In this document: piece after piece, positions 26,074-35,145 of the stretch
Layout of the letters: each line of letters opens with the position of its first letter
Position numbering within the stretch: position 1 is the stretch's first letter
NCBI GenBank assembly: GCA_041392205.1
Contig: JAWKMO010000015.1
Span: 1 to 50,959, forward strand
Reading direction: 5' to 3'
DNA from: Halomarinibacterium sp041392205
Lineage (GTDB): Bacteria > Bacteroidota > Bacteroidia > Flavobacteriales > Flavobacteriaceae
DNA length: 50,959 nt
The notes under the pieces: generated by a model
Told to the model about the DNA's origin: nothing
What the model saw: the letters and a program-made list of their open reading frames with translations, nothing else
Databases searched by the model: none
Made by a program: the position numbers and the translations under genes

Positions 26074-26985
26074 TTAATTAAGTAACAGAGAATCTCTTAA
26101 AAATTCAAATTGGGTTCCGTTTTGAGACCAGTATTTTGATGTGATGCGATGTAATTTTTCGGCGGTAGTTTTTAGTCCGTTTGGATGTATTTCTTCCCAG
26201 CGTTCAATTTCGTAGGGAAAATGACTGTTAAAATAAATAGAAAGACTTCTTTTAATGGCGGGATATTCTAGCGTGTAGGTAGTGATAGAATCTCCTTGCA
26301 TTAACTTACCATAAGCCTCATGGGGTTTAATTTCTTGGTGGCTCATCCTAAAATATTCAAAGCTAGGAAGCACTTGTATATCGCCCGTAGGTAATTCATT
26401 GGGATTTAGACGAATGATGTTCCATAGTTCGCTTTCTAGCCAAGTTTTTGTTATGGAAAGTTCTTGATCTGCTTCCCCTTCAAAATAGGAATGGCTCACT
26501 ATTTCAAAATTCTTTTTTCCGTTGAGTTGAACATAGGCGTGACCACACCATTCTTGCATACTAAACGATACTTTAATGGCATGATCTGTATTATATACAG
26601 GAGAAAAAGTACTGGTCATAACCGAATAGGGATAAATTCCTGTGAGGTAGTTTTTTACTTGATTAATTTTTAAAACAGGAATATTTTCCTCAGAAACATT
26701 ATCTGCCTTTACCTGAATTTCTGGCAAAAAATCTTCGGTTACAAAAATGTTTACCACTTTTCCCTTTCGCAATTCCCCATATCGTTCTTGTAGGAGGTTA
26801 TAAGAGGTAATTTCGGCATGACCGCTATACCAATAATCCTTAAATTCTTGTGGGATTTCTCTTTTTTTGATTTCGTTTACTTCTGAAATAGACTGTGGGA
26901 TGAGATTTTTTTCAGAATTTTTACAACCACTAATAAGTAGTAATGGGATGATGATATATAAAAATAAGGTTTTGGAAAAAAGCAT
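26074..26985 (-). CDS. Unknown lipoprotein
   Basis: 303 residues. Lipobox LLLISGC with Cys21; the remainder is a soluble domain (WYSGHAEITSYNLLQERYGE, EEWCGHAYVQL-like QEWCGHAYVQLNGK, and a C-terminal LRDSLLLN). I do not recognise the fold. It lies downstream of Maf and is sometimes mislabelled with Maf's name in flavobacteria; nothing in it resembles Maf. Its 3' end is 4 bp before MscS. Confidence 0.87.
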   Translation of the reverse strand: MLFSKTLFLYIIIPLLLISGCKNSEKNLIPQSISEVNEIKKREIPQEFKDYWYSGHAEITSYNLLQERYGELRKGKVVNIFVTEDFLPEIQVKADNVSEENIPVLKINQVKNYLTGIYPYSVMTSTFSPVYNTDHAIKVSFSMQEWCGHAYVQLNGKKNFEIVSHSYFEGEADQELSITKTWLESELWNIIRLNPNELPTGDIQVLPSFEYFRMSHQEIKPHEAYGKLMQGDSITTYTLEYPAIKRSLSIYFNSHFPYEIERWEEIHPNGLKTTAEKLHRITSKYWSQNGTQFEFLRDSLLLN

Positions 26986-27017
26986 GGAAATGTGTTTTTT
27001 GTAAAATTACTATAAAA

Positions 27018-27605
27018 TCATTGGTTGGCAATTTCCATTAACGTTTTATAAACAAGTCTTGTGGGAAGCCCCATAACATTGAAAAAGCATCCTTCCAGCC
27101 GCTCTATTCCTACATATCCCAGCCAATCTTGTATGCCATAACTACCTGCTTTATCATAAGGTTTGCATGTGTTTATGTAATAATGGATTTCTTCCAAAGA
27201 AAGATTTTTAAACCAAACATGGGTACAGTCGTTTACAATAGTTTGAAAATTTTTTGATGTAAAACATACCGATGTAAACACTTGGTGCATGCTGCCACTT
27301 AAATTTTGAAGCATCCCAACCGCATCCTCAAAATGGGTAGGTTTGTTTATGGCTTTGTCGTCTTTCCAAACAATGGTGTCGCTGGTAACTAAGATATCTT
27401 TTTCAGAAAGATTGGTAAATGCAGAAGCCTTTAATTGTGCTAAAAAATCGGTAATCTCGGCCGCTTTTAAATTTTGAGGAAATACTTCTTCTACTTCGCG
27501 AACATCGATGGTAAAATCGATCTCTAGCGCTTTAAAAAAGTGTTGCCTTCTGGGAGAGCCAGACGCAAGGATTATTTGGTAGTTTTTTAATTTTTCCTTC
27601 AGCAT
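27018..27605 (-). CDS. maf: Maf-family nucleotide pyrophosphatase
   Basis: 195 residues. ASGSPRRQHFFKAL (residues 15-28), TSDTIVWKDDKAINKP (69-86) and the closing YGIQDWLGYVGIERLEGCFF are the family hallmarks. Maf proteins hydrolyse dTTP, UTP or modified nucleoside triphosphates. It lies in the same-strand run, 9 bp after the GNAT gene. Confidence 0.95.
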   Translation of the reverse strand: MLKEKLKNYQIILASGSPRRQHFFKALEIDFTIDVREVEEVFPQNLKAAEITDFLAQLKASAFTNLSEKDILVTSDTIVWKDDKAINKPTHFEDAVGMLQNLSGSMHQVFTSVCFTSKNFQTIVNDCTHVWFKNLSLEEIHYYINTCKPYDKAGSYGIQDWLGYVGIERLEGCFFNVMGLPTRLVYKTLMEIANQ

Positions 27606-27614
27606 AAGTAAAAA

Positions 27615-28211
27615 TTAGTTTAGTTTATTAAACAGCATCGTTTTTACTTTTAAAAACCATTCCTCTTTTAGAATGCTTAATACAATACTATCCCTTCTAC
27701 CGTCCAATCCTTGACAGTTGCTTCTTAAAACGCCTTCTTTTGTACAGCCTATACTTAGCATTGCCGCAATGCTTTTTTTGTTATTATTATCGGCTCTAAA
27801 TTCTACCCTATCGACCCCCATTGTTTCAAAAGCAAAAGTTAAAAGTAACCCTTTACAGTGTTTATTGAGCCCTGTTCCTTGAAAGTCCTTTCCATACCAT
27901 GTATAGCCTAATTGAAGGGTATTGTGGTGTTTTTGAATATCATAAAATCGGGTACTACCAGCATAGCGTCCTGTTTTTTTATCAAAAACGATAAAAGGAT
28001 AAGAGTCGTGTTGGGCTCTATTGGTTATTGCAAGATCGATATATTTTTTTAGGTTTTCTTCACCTTGAGCTGGGACTAACGAATAGGTCCAGAGCTCGGG
28101 CTCCTTCAAGGAAAAATCGAGAAGTTGCACAAAGTCTCCTTTTTCTAAAGGTCGAAGCAAAACCCTTTCGTTTTCTAAAATATAGTCTTTTTCAAAATTA
28201 AAATTCATCAT
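27615..28211 (-). CDS. GNAT acetyltransferase (RimJ/RimL-like)
   Basis: 198 residues. VLLRPLEKGDFVQLLDF, IVFDKKTGRYAGSTRFYDIQ, LGYTWYGKDFQGTGLNKHCK (acetyl-CoA loop) and VEFRADNNNKKSIAAMLSIG form a complete GNAT fold. The ATG follows the UbiA stop directly (TAAATG), so the two are coupled. Substrate unknown. Confidence 0.9.
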   Translation of the reverse strand: MMNFNFEKDYILENERVLLRPLEKGDFVQLLDFSLKEPELWTYSLVPAQGEENLKKYIDLAITNRAQHDSYPFIVFDKKTGRYAGSTRFYDIQKHHNTLQLGYTWYGKDFQGTGLNKHCKGLLLTFAFETMGVDRVEFRADNNNKKSIAAMLSIGCTKEGVLRSNCQGLDGRRDSIVLSILKEEWFLKVKTMLFNKLN

Positions 28212-29123
28212 TTATAAAATATGGGTATAAAAGGAAATCGAACAAATACCTAAAAGCATGATAATCTTTAACAGGATTGAAAGTAATTTGTAGTCTTTTA
28301 GTTTTTTTGCATTCCAAGCCTTTATTGAAAAAATGAGCAATGGACCTCCCATTAAAAAAATAAAATAAAACAATAAAAAAGAATGTTTATAAAGGTTGTT
28401 GTAAGCAAAAATTAATATCATACATAGTGAAAAAACTCCCAGTCCAAAAATTAGGGTGGTTGTTCTTGCTATTCCTAAAACTATGGGTAGCGTAATTCTT
28501 CCCCCATTTTTATCGCCGTTAATATCTTGTATGTCTTTTACAATTTCTCGTATGAAGTTGAAATAAAAGGCTGCTATGGCATACCCTAATACTACTTTTG
28601 AAAGAAGTAATTGCAGCGGTTTGTCATCTTCGTTTAGCACAGGAAAAATATCAAAAAGCACGACTATAAGTAAGCTAAAACCTACCAAAATTGAAATAAG
28701 AATATTACCCACTAACAGCATCGATTTTATAAACGTTGCATACCAATAAAGAAGTGCTGCCACCAAAATGAATACCACGGCTAAGCCAGGTTTTCCAATA
28801 GTATTGGATACTATAAATCCGAGGACGGCTCCTAATGAAGTTAGAAAAATGTAATAATTATACGCTTTGCTTTCTGAAATGCTTTTCCCAACAATGACTC
28901 TTTTTGGTTTATTAATGGTATCGATGTCCACATCATAAATATCATTAATAATATTTCCTCCTGCTGCAATACAAACCGTTGCCAAAACCAATAGAAAAAA
29001 GCTTTGGGAATTTAAAGCTAAGGCAACCTCAAAGGATTGAAATAAAAAGTATTTAATGAGCAATTGTGCTAGTAGTATTAGCAGTAGATTAATGGGACGT
29101 ATAATTTTTAAATACCCAATCAC
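28212..29123 (-). CDS. UbiA-family prenyltransferase (GGGP-synthase-like)
   Basis: 303 residues, nine membrane helices. The two Asp-rich motifs are NDIYDVDIDTINKPKR (about 60-75) and EIVKDIQDINGDKNGG. In Flavobacteriia this gene is usually annotated as geranylgeranylglycerol-phosphate geranylgeranyltransferase; the actual substrate in bacteria of this group is not settled. It lies 2 bp after KdsC-like and 0 bp before the GNAT gene. Confidence 0.88.
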   Translation of the reverse strand: MIGYLKIIRPINLLLILLAQLLIKYFLFQSFEVALALNSQSFFLLVLATVCIAAGGNIINDIYDVDIDTINKPKRVIVGKSISESKAYNYYIFLTSLGAVLGFIVSNTIGKPGLAVVFILVAALLYWYATFIKSMLLVGNILISILVGFSLLIVVLFDIFPVLNEDDKPLQLLLSKVVLGYAIAAFYFNFIREIVKDIQDINGDKNGGRITLPIVLGIARTTTLIFGLGVFSLCMILIFAYNNLYKHSFLLFYFIFLMGGPLLIFSIKAWNAKKLKDYKLLSILLKIIMLLGICSISFYTHIL

Positions 29124-29125
29124 TA

Positions 29126-29659
29126 TTACCCCTCTTTCGCACTGGCATCACCGCCATTAAACCAGTTGCCTTGCACTTTTAATACTTGTTCAATCACATC
29201 CCTCACACAACCTTTGCCTCCTTTTTTGTGGGAAATGTACTTTGAAATATGTTTAATTTCTGGCACGGCATCTTGTGGACAGCAGGGAAATCCCACGCTA
29301 TTCATTACAGCATAATCGGGAAGGTCGTCACCCATATACAATACATTGTTAGGTGATATGTTATTTTCTGCAAAGTAATTTTCCAGAGTACCTGTTTTAA
29401 AATGGGTGCCTAGATAAACTTCTTTTATTCCCAGGGCTTCCAGTCGTTTGCGAACGCCTTCATTGCTCCCGCCGCTTATAATACAAAGGTTGTATCCTTT
29501 ATCGATGGCTGTTTTAAGGGCAAAACCATCTTTTATATTCATGTTACGAAGCATTTCACCATCGGTATTTACCAATACGGTGCCGTCTGTTAAGACACCA
29601 TCCACATCAAAAACGAAAGTGGTTATATGTTGCAAGTATTCTTTATAACTTTTTTCCAA
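29126..29659 (-). CDS. kdsC: KdsC-like HAD phosphatase
   Basis: 177 residues. FVFDVDGVLTDGTV (HAD motif I, nucleophile Asp in DVDG), IISGGSNEGVRKRLE, and GDDLPDYAVM with the terminal Lys region. These match 3-deoxy-manno-octulosonate-8-phosphate phosphatase of Kdo/LPS synthesis. It is cytosolic. It lies 5 bp after the DUF2520 gene in a cluster common in Flavobacteriia. Confidence 0.88.
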   Translation of the reverse strand: MEKSYKEYLQHITTFVFDVDGVLTDGTVLVNTDGEMLRNMNIKDGFALKTAIDKGYNLCIISGGSNEGVRKRLEALGIKEVYLGTHFKTGTLENYFAENNISPNNVLYMGDDLPDYAVMNSVGFPCCPQDAVPEIKHISKYISHKKGGKGCVRDVIEQVLKVQGNWFNGGDASAKEG

Positions 29660-29664
29660 AATGA

Positions 29665-30417
29665 TTATTTTTTATTGAATTTTTTCTGAATTGACTCAGA
29701 TAATAAGGTATAAATTTCTTTGTGTTTTGGGTCTTTTAATAAAAGCCTATGGGCTTCCATGGTTTTTTTGTCTTGCCTTTTTGCGGGACCAGTTTGGGCT
29801 TCAGCGGGTGAAATGGAATTTAGTTTTGTTACGGTTTCCAGGAGTAATGGTTTCAATAAATCGAAATCAACGTTGGCTTCTTTCAAAAAATCTTCTGCTA
29901 AATGAAATAAATGATTGCTAAAATTATTAACCCATACAGCAGCCAAATGTAATTTAAGTCGCTTTTCAGAAGCAATTTCCACCACTTTTTCTGAAAGTGT
30001 TTCTCCTAATTTCTTTAGCAATTTTAAATCTTTTTCATTTTCGGCTTCAATGCAAATAGGAATTGTTTTCCATTTTAATTTTGAATCTTTTGAAAACGTT
30101 TGCAGCGGATAAAAAACCCCGCGTTTATGCTGGGAAGCTATATCTTTTATATCGGCAGTTCCCGAAGTATGCACCACAAGTCTATTTTTAAATGGAAGCG
30201 ATCTTGTGAAGGATGCAATGGCATCGTCATTTATTGCCACAATATAGACATCTGCAGCTGCCATTTGAGCAACATTAGTAATAAATTGGGTCCCTTTTTT
30301 TTCTGAAATTTTAAGGGATGGACTATACACTTGCAAAACCTGTACGTTTCTTTTTTTGAACGCTTTGTAAAGGTGTTGTCCTACATTTCCGAAGCCAATA
30401 ATTACGACTGAAATCAT
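29665..30417 (-). CDS. DUF2520 Rossmann-fold protein
   Basis: 250 residues. N-terminal nucleotide-binding motif VVIIGFGNVGQHLYKAF, then AADVYIVAINDDAI, VVHTSGTAD, and the C-terminal DUF2520 helical part (RLKLHLAAVWVNNFSNH, ISPAEAQTGPAKRQDKKTM). It resembles pyrroline-5-carboxylate reductase / ketopantoate reductase-type folds; the reaction is unknown. It is the first gene of the long minus-strand run, divergent from CcsBA. Confidence 0.88.
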   Translation of the reverse strand: MISVVIIGFGNVGQHLYKAFKKRNVQVLQVYSPSLKISEKKGTQFITNVAQMAAADVYIVAINDDAIASFTRSLPFKNRLVVHTSGTADIKDIASQHKRGVFYPLQTFSKDSKLKWKTIPICIEAENEKDLKLLKKLGETLSEKVVEIASEKRLKLHLAAVWVNNFSNHLFHLAEDFLKEANVDFDLLKPLLLETVTKLNSISPAEAQTGPAKRQDKKTMEAHRLLLKDPKHKEIYTLLSESIQKKFNKK

Positions 30418-30476
30418 TTTGCTAATTTACTATTTTTTATGTCTTAAAGTAGGCTTCTTTTTAAGCCAACTTTCCG

Positions 30477-30484
30477 TATTTTTG
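30477..30484 (+). promoter_or_regulatory. -7 box of the CcsBA gene
   Basis: TATTTTTG, a perfect TAnnTTTG, 17 bp before the ATG at 30501. A GGCTT-cttttt-AAGCC stem (about 30452-30467) lies just upstream. Confidence 0.6.
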
Positions 30485-30500
30485 CAGTAAAATTAGCAGA

Positions 30501-33500
30501 ATGCCAAAGAAACTTGCCGCAATCCTTTTCTCCACAAGACTTACCGCTATTTTATTTATTGTTTTTGCTACCGCCATGGCTGTGGGTACTTTTATGGATC
30601 AAGGCTACGAAAGGCCCCCATCACCCTACGCCCGTGAAATGATTTTTAATGCTTGGTGGTTCGAGGCAATTATGGTTTTCTTTGTGATTAATTTCTTAGG
30701 GAATATGTTTCGGTTTCAATTGTTCCGAAAAGAAAAATGGGCCACCCTGCTTTTGCATGTTTCTTTCATTTTAATTCTCGTAGGGGCTTTTGTAACACGT
30801 TACATTGGGTATGAAGGCGTAATGCATATTCGTGAAGGTGCTACAGAAAGTACTTTTCTTTCAGAAAATACCTACCTCACGACCTATATCGATGGGGATT
30901 ATAAAATTGATGGCGTACAAATGCGCCGTTTTTTAGACCCTAAATTGCTTCGGCTTTCAGAAAGGCTCAATAACAATTTTACCATTAATACCGATTATAA
31001 TAAACAACCCGTTACCATTCAATTTAAGGACTTTATTGAAAATGCAAAAGAAGATGTAATTCCGTCGGAAACTGGAGATCCCTATTTTAAAATTGTCGAG
31101 GCAGGAGATGGAAATCGTCATGAACACTGGTTAAAAGTAGGGGAGGTCGCCAATGTCCATAATTTACTTTTTGCCGTAAACAACCCTACTTCGGGGGCTA
31201 TTAATATTACCGCAACCGATAGCACTTACACTATTGAAAGCCCTTTTGAGGGTTCTTTTATGCGTATGGCAGACCAATTTCAAGGGGAAGTAATAGCCGA
31301 TAGTATCCAGCCATTGCAACTTAGATCGTTATATCAATTGGCAGGAACAGCATTTGTTTTTCCAGCGCCCGTTACTAAAGGAAGCTACGGAATTGTAAAA
31401 GCCAATACATCTGAAAAAACAGGCACCGATGCATTGGTTTTGGAGGTAACCTCCCATAACGAAACCAAAATCGTAAACCTACTTGGCGGAAAAGGATTGG
31501 CGCCAGAGCCCGTTACCACCGAAGTAGGCGGACTCAAAGTAAACCTTGCCTATGGCTCTAAAGCGTATAAACTGCCCTTTAATATTACCCTGAATGATTT
31601 TATTGCAGACAAATATCCTGGAACAGAAAAAGCCTATTCGGCTTTTAAAAGCAAAGTAACTGTTGCGGCCTCTGAAAACGATTTTTTCGATTACGAAATT
31701 TTTATGAATCATGTGTTAGACCATCAAGGCTATCGGTTTTTTCAGGCCTCTTTTGACCCCGATGAAAAGGGAACGGTACTTTCTGTTAATCATGATTGGT
31801 GGGGAACGTGGATTACCTATATAGGGTATTTTTTGTTGTATATTGGACTCATGGCGATTTTGTTTGCTCCCAATACTCGTTTTACCGACTTGGAGAAAAT
31901 CCTTAATAAAATCAAAAAGAAAAAAGCAACATTAACTACGTTGCTAGTTTTGCTAATTTCTTGTACAGGTTTTTCACAAGAATCTGGGCAACATTTGCTT
32001 CAAAAAGCGGAAGCAGATTCTGTTATTAAAGCCCATATGGTTTCTGAAAAGCATGCCACTAAATTTGGGCGCTTAGTGATACAAGATAATGGGCGAATGA
32101 AGCCTGTAAACACTTTTGCAAGCGAATTGCTTCGGAAGGTAAGTGGCAAAAATGTTTTTGAAGGGTATAATCCAGACCAAGTATTTTTATCCATGACCGA
32201 ATTTCCTACTTACTGGTACGGAATTCCTATTATAAAATTGGATTGGAGAAATGATAGTATTAAAAAGATTTTGGGCGTTCCTAAGGATACTAAAAGTATT
32301 TCATTAATCGATTTGTTTGATGAGCGAGGGAACAACAAAATAGACCCGTATATTCAAGAAGCATCTTCAAAAGTAAATCCCAATCAGTTTGAAAAGGATT
32401 TTATTAAGCTATACGAAAAATCCTATTTATTAAATAATGCTTTAGGGGGTGGAATTTTAAAAATTTTCCCCATTCCGGGCGACATTAATAATAAGTGGTT
32501 GTCTTATCCAGAATTAGAACAAGCGCAGTTTAAAGGCATGGACTCTTTGTATGCCAAAAACATTCTTCCCTTATATTTTGATAGCTTACGCAATGCTAGA
32601 ACTACAGGAGACTATAGTAGCGCCGAGGAATTTTTAGAAAGCATTACAGGATTTCAGAAACGTTATGGAAACGAAGTATTACTTTCAGAAAAGAAAGTCG
32701 ATGCCGAAATTTTATACAATAAAGTGGACCTTTTTAACAGGCTCTATCACTACTATATAATGTTTGGCACCTTTATGTTCCTCTTTATTATTTTTCAAAT
32801 ATTTAAAGAACGAAAGCTTTTTACATGGCTTATAACGCTGTGTAAAGTTGCTATTTGGGGGTTATTTATTTTAATGACCATTGGATTAGTAGCACGGTGG
32901 TATATTAGTGGCCATGCCCCTTGGAGTGATGCGTATGAAAGTATTATTTATGTAAGTTGGGCTACCATGTTTTTTGGACTTGCTTTTGGTAGAAAAAGTG
33001 ATTTAACCATTGCATCTACCGCCTTTGTGGCTTCTATGTTATTATGGGTAGCACATTTAAGTTGGGTAGATCCGGCTATTTCCAATTTGCAGCCTGTATT
33101 GGATAGTTACTGGTTAATGATTCATGTGGCAGTGATTGTAGCAAGTTACGGTCCATTTACCCTAGGAATGATTTTAGGGGCGGTGGCTTTGTTATTGATG
33201 GTGTTAACAACCAAGGGGAATAAAACCAAAATGGATTTAAATATTAAAGAAATTTCGACCATTACCGAAATGTCTTTAACGGTTGGATTAGTAATGCTTA
33301 CTATAGGCAATTTTTTAGGAGGACAATGGGCTAACGAAAGTTGGGGACGTTATTGGGGATGGGATCCTAAGGAAACTTGGGCTTTAATAAGTATTATGAT
33401 ATATGCCTTTGTCATTCATGCACGATTGGTGCCTGGATTACGAGGAAGATGGGTTTTTAATGTCTTTGCCATTTTTGCGTATGCCAGTATTATGATGACC

Positions 33501-33659
33501 TATTTTGGGGTTAATTTCTATCTCACAGGATTGCATTCTTATGCAAGTGGTGATGTTCCTGTAACCCCAAGCTTTGTATATTATTTAATAATCTTCTTTG
33601 TGTTATTAAGTTTTATATCTTATTTCAGTTATAAAAAATACTATATAAAAAAGGGATGA
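30501..33659 (+). CDS. ccsBA: CcsBA fusion, system II cytochrome c biogenesis
   Basis: 1052 residues. The N-terminal ResB/CcsB half has membrane helices at about 15-35, 52-72 and 82-100 and a large periplasmic domain. The C-terminal CcsA half carries the haem-handling WWD motif (WANESWGRYWGWDPKETWAL) and HARLVPGLRGRW. The fused form transports haem and attaches it to apocytochromes; the fusion is typical of Bacteroidota. The -7 box is at 30477-30484, and a terminator overlaps the stop codon. Confidence 0.96.
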   Translation: MPKKLAAILFSTRLTAILFIVFATAMAVGTFMDQGYERPPSPYAREMIFNAWWFEAIMVFFVINFLGNMFRFQLFRKEKWATLLLHVSFILILVGAFVTRYIGYEGVMHIREGATESTFLSENTYLTTYIDGDYKIDGVQMRRFLDPKLLRLSERLNNNFTINTDYNKQPVTIQFKDFIENAKEDVIPSETGDPYFKIVEAGDGNRHEHWLKVGEVANVHNLLFAVNNPTSGAINITATDSTYTIESPFEGSFMRMADQFQGEVIADSIQPLQLRSLYQLAGTAFVFPAPVTKGSYGIVKANTSEKTGTDALVLEVTSHNETKIVNLLGGKGLAPEPVTTEVGGLKVNLAYGSKAYKLPFNITLNDFIADKYPGTEKAYSAFKSKVTVAASENDFFDYEIFMNHVLDHQGYRFFQASFDPDEKGTVLSVNHDWWGTWITYIGYFLLYIGLMAILFAPNTRFTDLEKILNKIKKKKATLTTLLVLLISCTGFSQESGQHLLQKAEADSVIKAHMVSEKHATKFGRLVIQDNGRMKPVNTFASELLRKVSGKNVFEGYNPDQVFLSMTEFPTYWYGIPIIKLDWRNDSIKKILGVPKDTKSISLIDLFDERGNNKIDPYIQEASSKVNPNQFEKDFIKLYEKSYLLNNALGGGILKIFPIPGDINNKWLSYPELEQAQFKGMDSLYAKNILPLYFDSLRNARTTGDYSSAEEFLESITGFQKRYGNEVLLSEKKVDAEILYNKVDLFNRLYHYYIMFGTFMFLFIIFQIFKERKLFTWLITLCKVAIWGLFILMTIGLVARWYISGHAPWSDAYESIIYVSWATMFFGLAFGRKSDLTIASTAFVASMLLWVAHLSWVDPAISNLQPVLDSYWLMIHVAVIVASYGPFTLGMILGAVALLLMVLTTKGNKTKMDLNIKEISTITEMSLTVGLVMLTIGNFLGGQWANESWGRYWGWDPKETWALISIMIYAFVIHARLVPGLRGRWVFNVFAIFAYASIMMTYFGVNFYLTGLHSYASGDVPVTPSFVYYLIIFFVLLSFISYFSYKKYYIKKG

Positions 33660-33677
33660 GTTTACCCATCCCTTTTT
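33648..33677. terminator. Terminator overlapping the CcsBA stop codon
   Basis: A GGGATG (33653-33658) / CATCCC (33667-33672) stem extends with A/T pairs on both sides (33648-33677). The TGA stop at 33657-33659 is inside the hairpin. The A-run on the left makes it usable from both strands. Confidence 0.85.
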
Positions 33678-33699
33678 AAAGCTATTAACTAATTCATCA

Positions 33700-35007
33700 C
33701 TAATTGTAAATATAGTCGGGTTGTTGTTCAACCATTCTATAATCTTGCTGGATTTGTTCTCCTATTTCAAGTTTTTCATATAATTCTTTAGTCATTTCTT
33801 CAATTTCCGTTTCGGTTGTACTTAGTTTTCTTGCAATTTTTGCATTGTCTTTTCCTTCTGAAATATATTGAAGTAATTTAATTTCTAAACCATCTAAATC
33901 GTAATGCATAATTAAATTTTCTAAATAGACATCTTCCACTAATTTTTCGGTTTTTTGACGTGTATTTAAAGCTTCTTGCCGTTTTAAGAAAATTCGCATT
34001 TCAATTTGCCTCAAAGCATTTTCTTCTTTCATAGCCTGCATTCGATACATATTGGCGTAGGTTAGAATAAGCATTTCTGAAATAACCGCTACTTTAATAT
34101 GCGATGTTTGGGTAGACAAAAATTCAATTCCAAGGGGGCTAAGTACAAAAAAGTCAAAACCAAATAGCAACGGAATAAAGGTGGCTATCACATAAAATTT
34201 TGCATAATTTTTCTTACTAAACAAATAGACACCTGCCATAAAATAAACAAACAATAGGGCAAACAATGTACTATTTGTAAGTGTTGAAAAAAAGAATTTC
34301 GGAGTTATTGCATTAAAAATGATAGCTACCGCCGCAATGCTAAGTAAAGAAAGACCCGTCCATTTCATTTTTGGTGCAAATTCTTTAAGGTTTAAATACT
34401 TTTCTGTAAACACTGCAGTACACATAACCGCTATAAATAATAGAAGGGATTGTACCATAGAGACACTTTCAAAGGTGTGCATGCCTAGTAAGTTGAAAAG
34501 GTCATCGCTTAAAAAGAGTAACATGGCTGTTCCTGTAATGACCAAAGAATACAGTAAGAAGGTTTTTTCATCAAACAAGAAAAAACATACTAAGTTGAGT
34601 ATGATTAAGGTGGCAACAAAACCATAAAATAACCCTTGTTGAAAAATGGTAACTGTATCTATTGAAGTTTTTTCTGAAATAGCTGTGTTAGCATCAAAAA
34701 TTAACACAGATGAACCACCACCAAGTGCATTATTTTTGTAGGAAAATTCTTCAAAATTAAAAAATTGATCTGAAAAGAATAAATGTTCATTTAAATAAAA
34801 TGAAGCCTCTACTGGGGGAGATAAATAGGAAGAATTTATAACCGAGTTTGGGCCATTAAACTCGGTTCCATATTGCTTGTTAAGTATTGATTTTTCAATA
34901 CTTTTAAGGGATACTCCTGGGGTTTTAATAGCTGTTTTATGGGTCGTATTTTTGGCAAAATTAGCCGTCGATAAGACCATAAAAAGAAGTAAAATTACTG
35001 TCCTCAT
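33700..35007 (-). CDS. 7TM-receptor fused to a LuxR-like HTH regulator
   Basis: 435 residues from the ATG at 35007. A TTG at 35025 would add six residues but is less likely, because MRTVILLLFMVLSTANFA is a good signal peptide at the ATG. The order is: signal peptide, periplasmic region (about 20-125), seven membrane helices (about 130-330, 7TMR-DISM type), a coiled coil (about 335-365) and a C-terminal degenerate LuxR-type HTH (LEIKLLQYISEGKDNAKIAR). It is a membrane-bound sensor-regulator. The HTH differs in sequence from the island proteins at 442-9145. Confidence 0.85.
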   Translation of the reverse strand: MRTVILLLFMVLSTANFAKNTTHKTAIKTPGVSLKSIEKSILNKQYGTEFNGPNSVINSSYLSPPVEASFYLNEHLFFSDQFFNFEEFSYKNNALGGGSSVLIFDANTAISEKTSIDTVTIFQQGLFYGFVATLIILNLVCFFLFDEKTFLLYSLVITGTAMLLFLSDDLFNLLGMHTFESVSMVQSLLLFIAVMCTAVFTEKYLNLKEFAPKMKWTGLSLLSIAAVAIIFNAITPKFFFSTLTNSTLFALLFVYFMAGVYLFSKKNYAKFYVIATFIPLLFGFDFFVLSPLGIEFLSTQTSHIKVAVISEMLILTYANMYRMQAMKEENALRQIEMRIFLKRQEALNTRQKTEKLVEDVYLENLIMHYDLDGLEIKLLQYISEGKDNAKIARKLSTTETEIEEMTKELYEKLEIGEQIQQDYRMVEQQPDYIYN

Positions 35008-35100
35008 ATAAGTAGGTTTAATCAATTTGGGGATAGCAATATAAACAAAATTTACATTTAATCTAATATTTTTGCACTTAATCGGATTTTAGTACAAAAA

Positions 35101-35121
35101 AACTGCCCCATAGGGACAGTT
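35101..35121 (-). terminator. Terminator of fumC
   Basis: AACTGCCCC (35101-35109) and GGGACAGTT (35113-35121) pair over a 3-nt loop with one mismatch. On the minus strand a run of seven T follows. It begins 25 bp past the fumC stop (35146). Confidence 0.85.
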
Positions 35122-35145
35122 AGATTAATTACGAAGAGCTCCTTT

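Noticed and set aside
26074..26985. Septum-formation inhibitor Maf
   Set aside because: The gene next to maf is a lipoprotein without any Maf motif; the true Maf gene is at 27018-27605.
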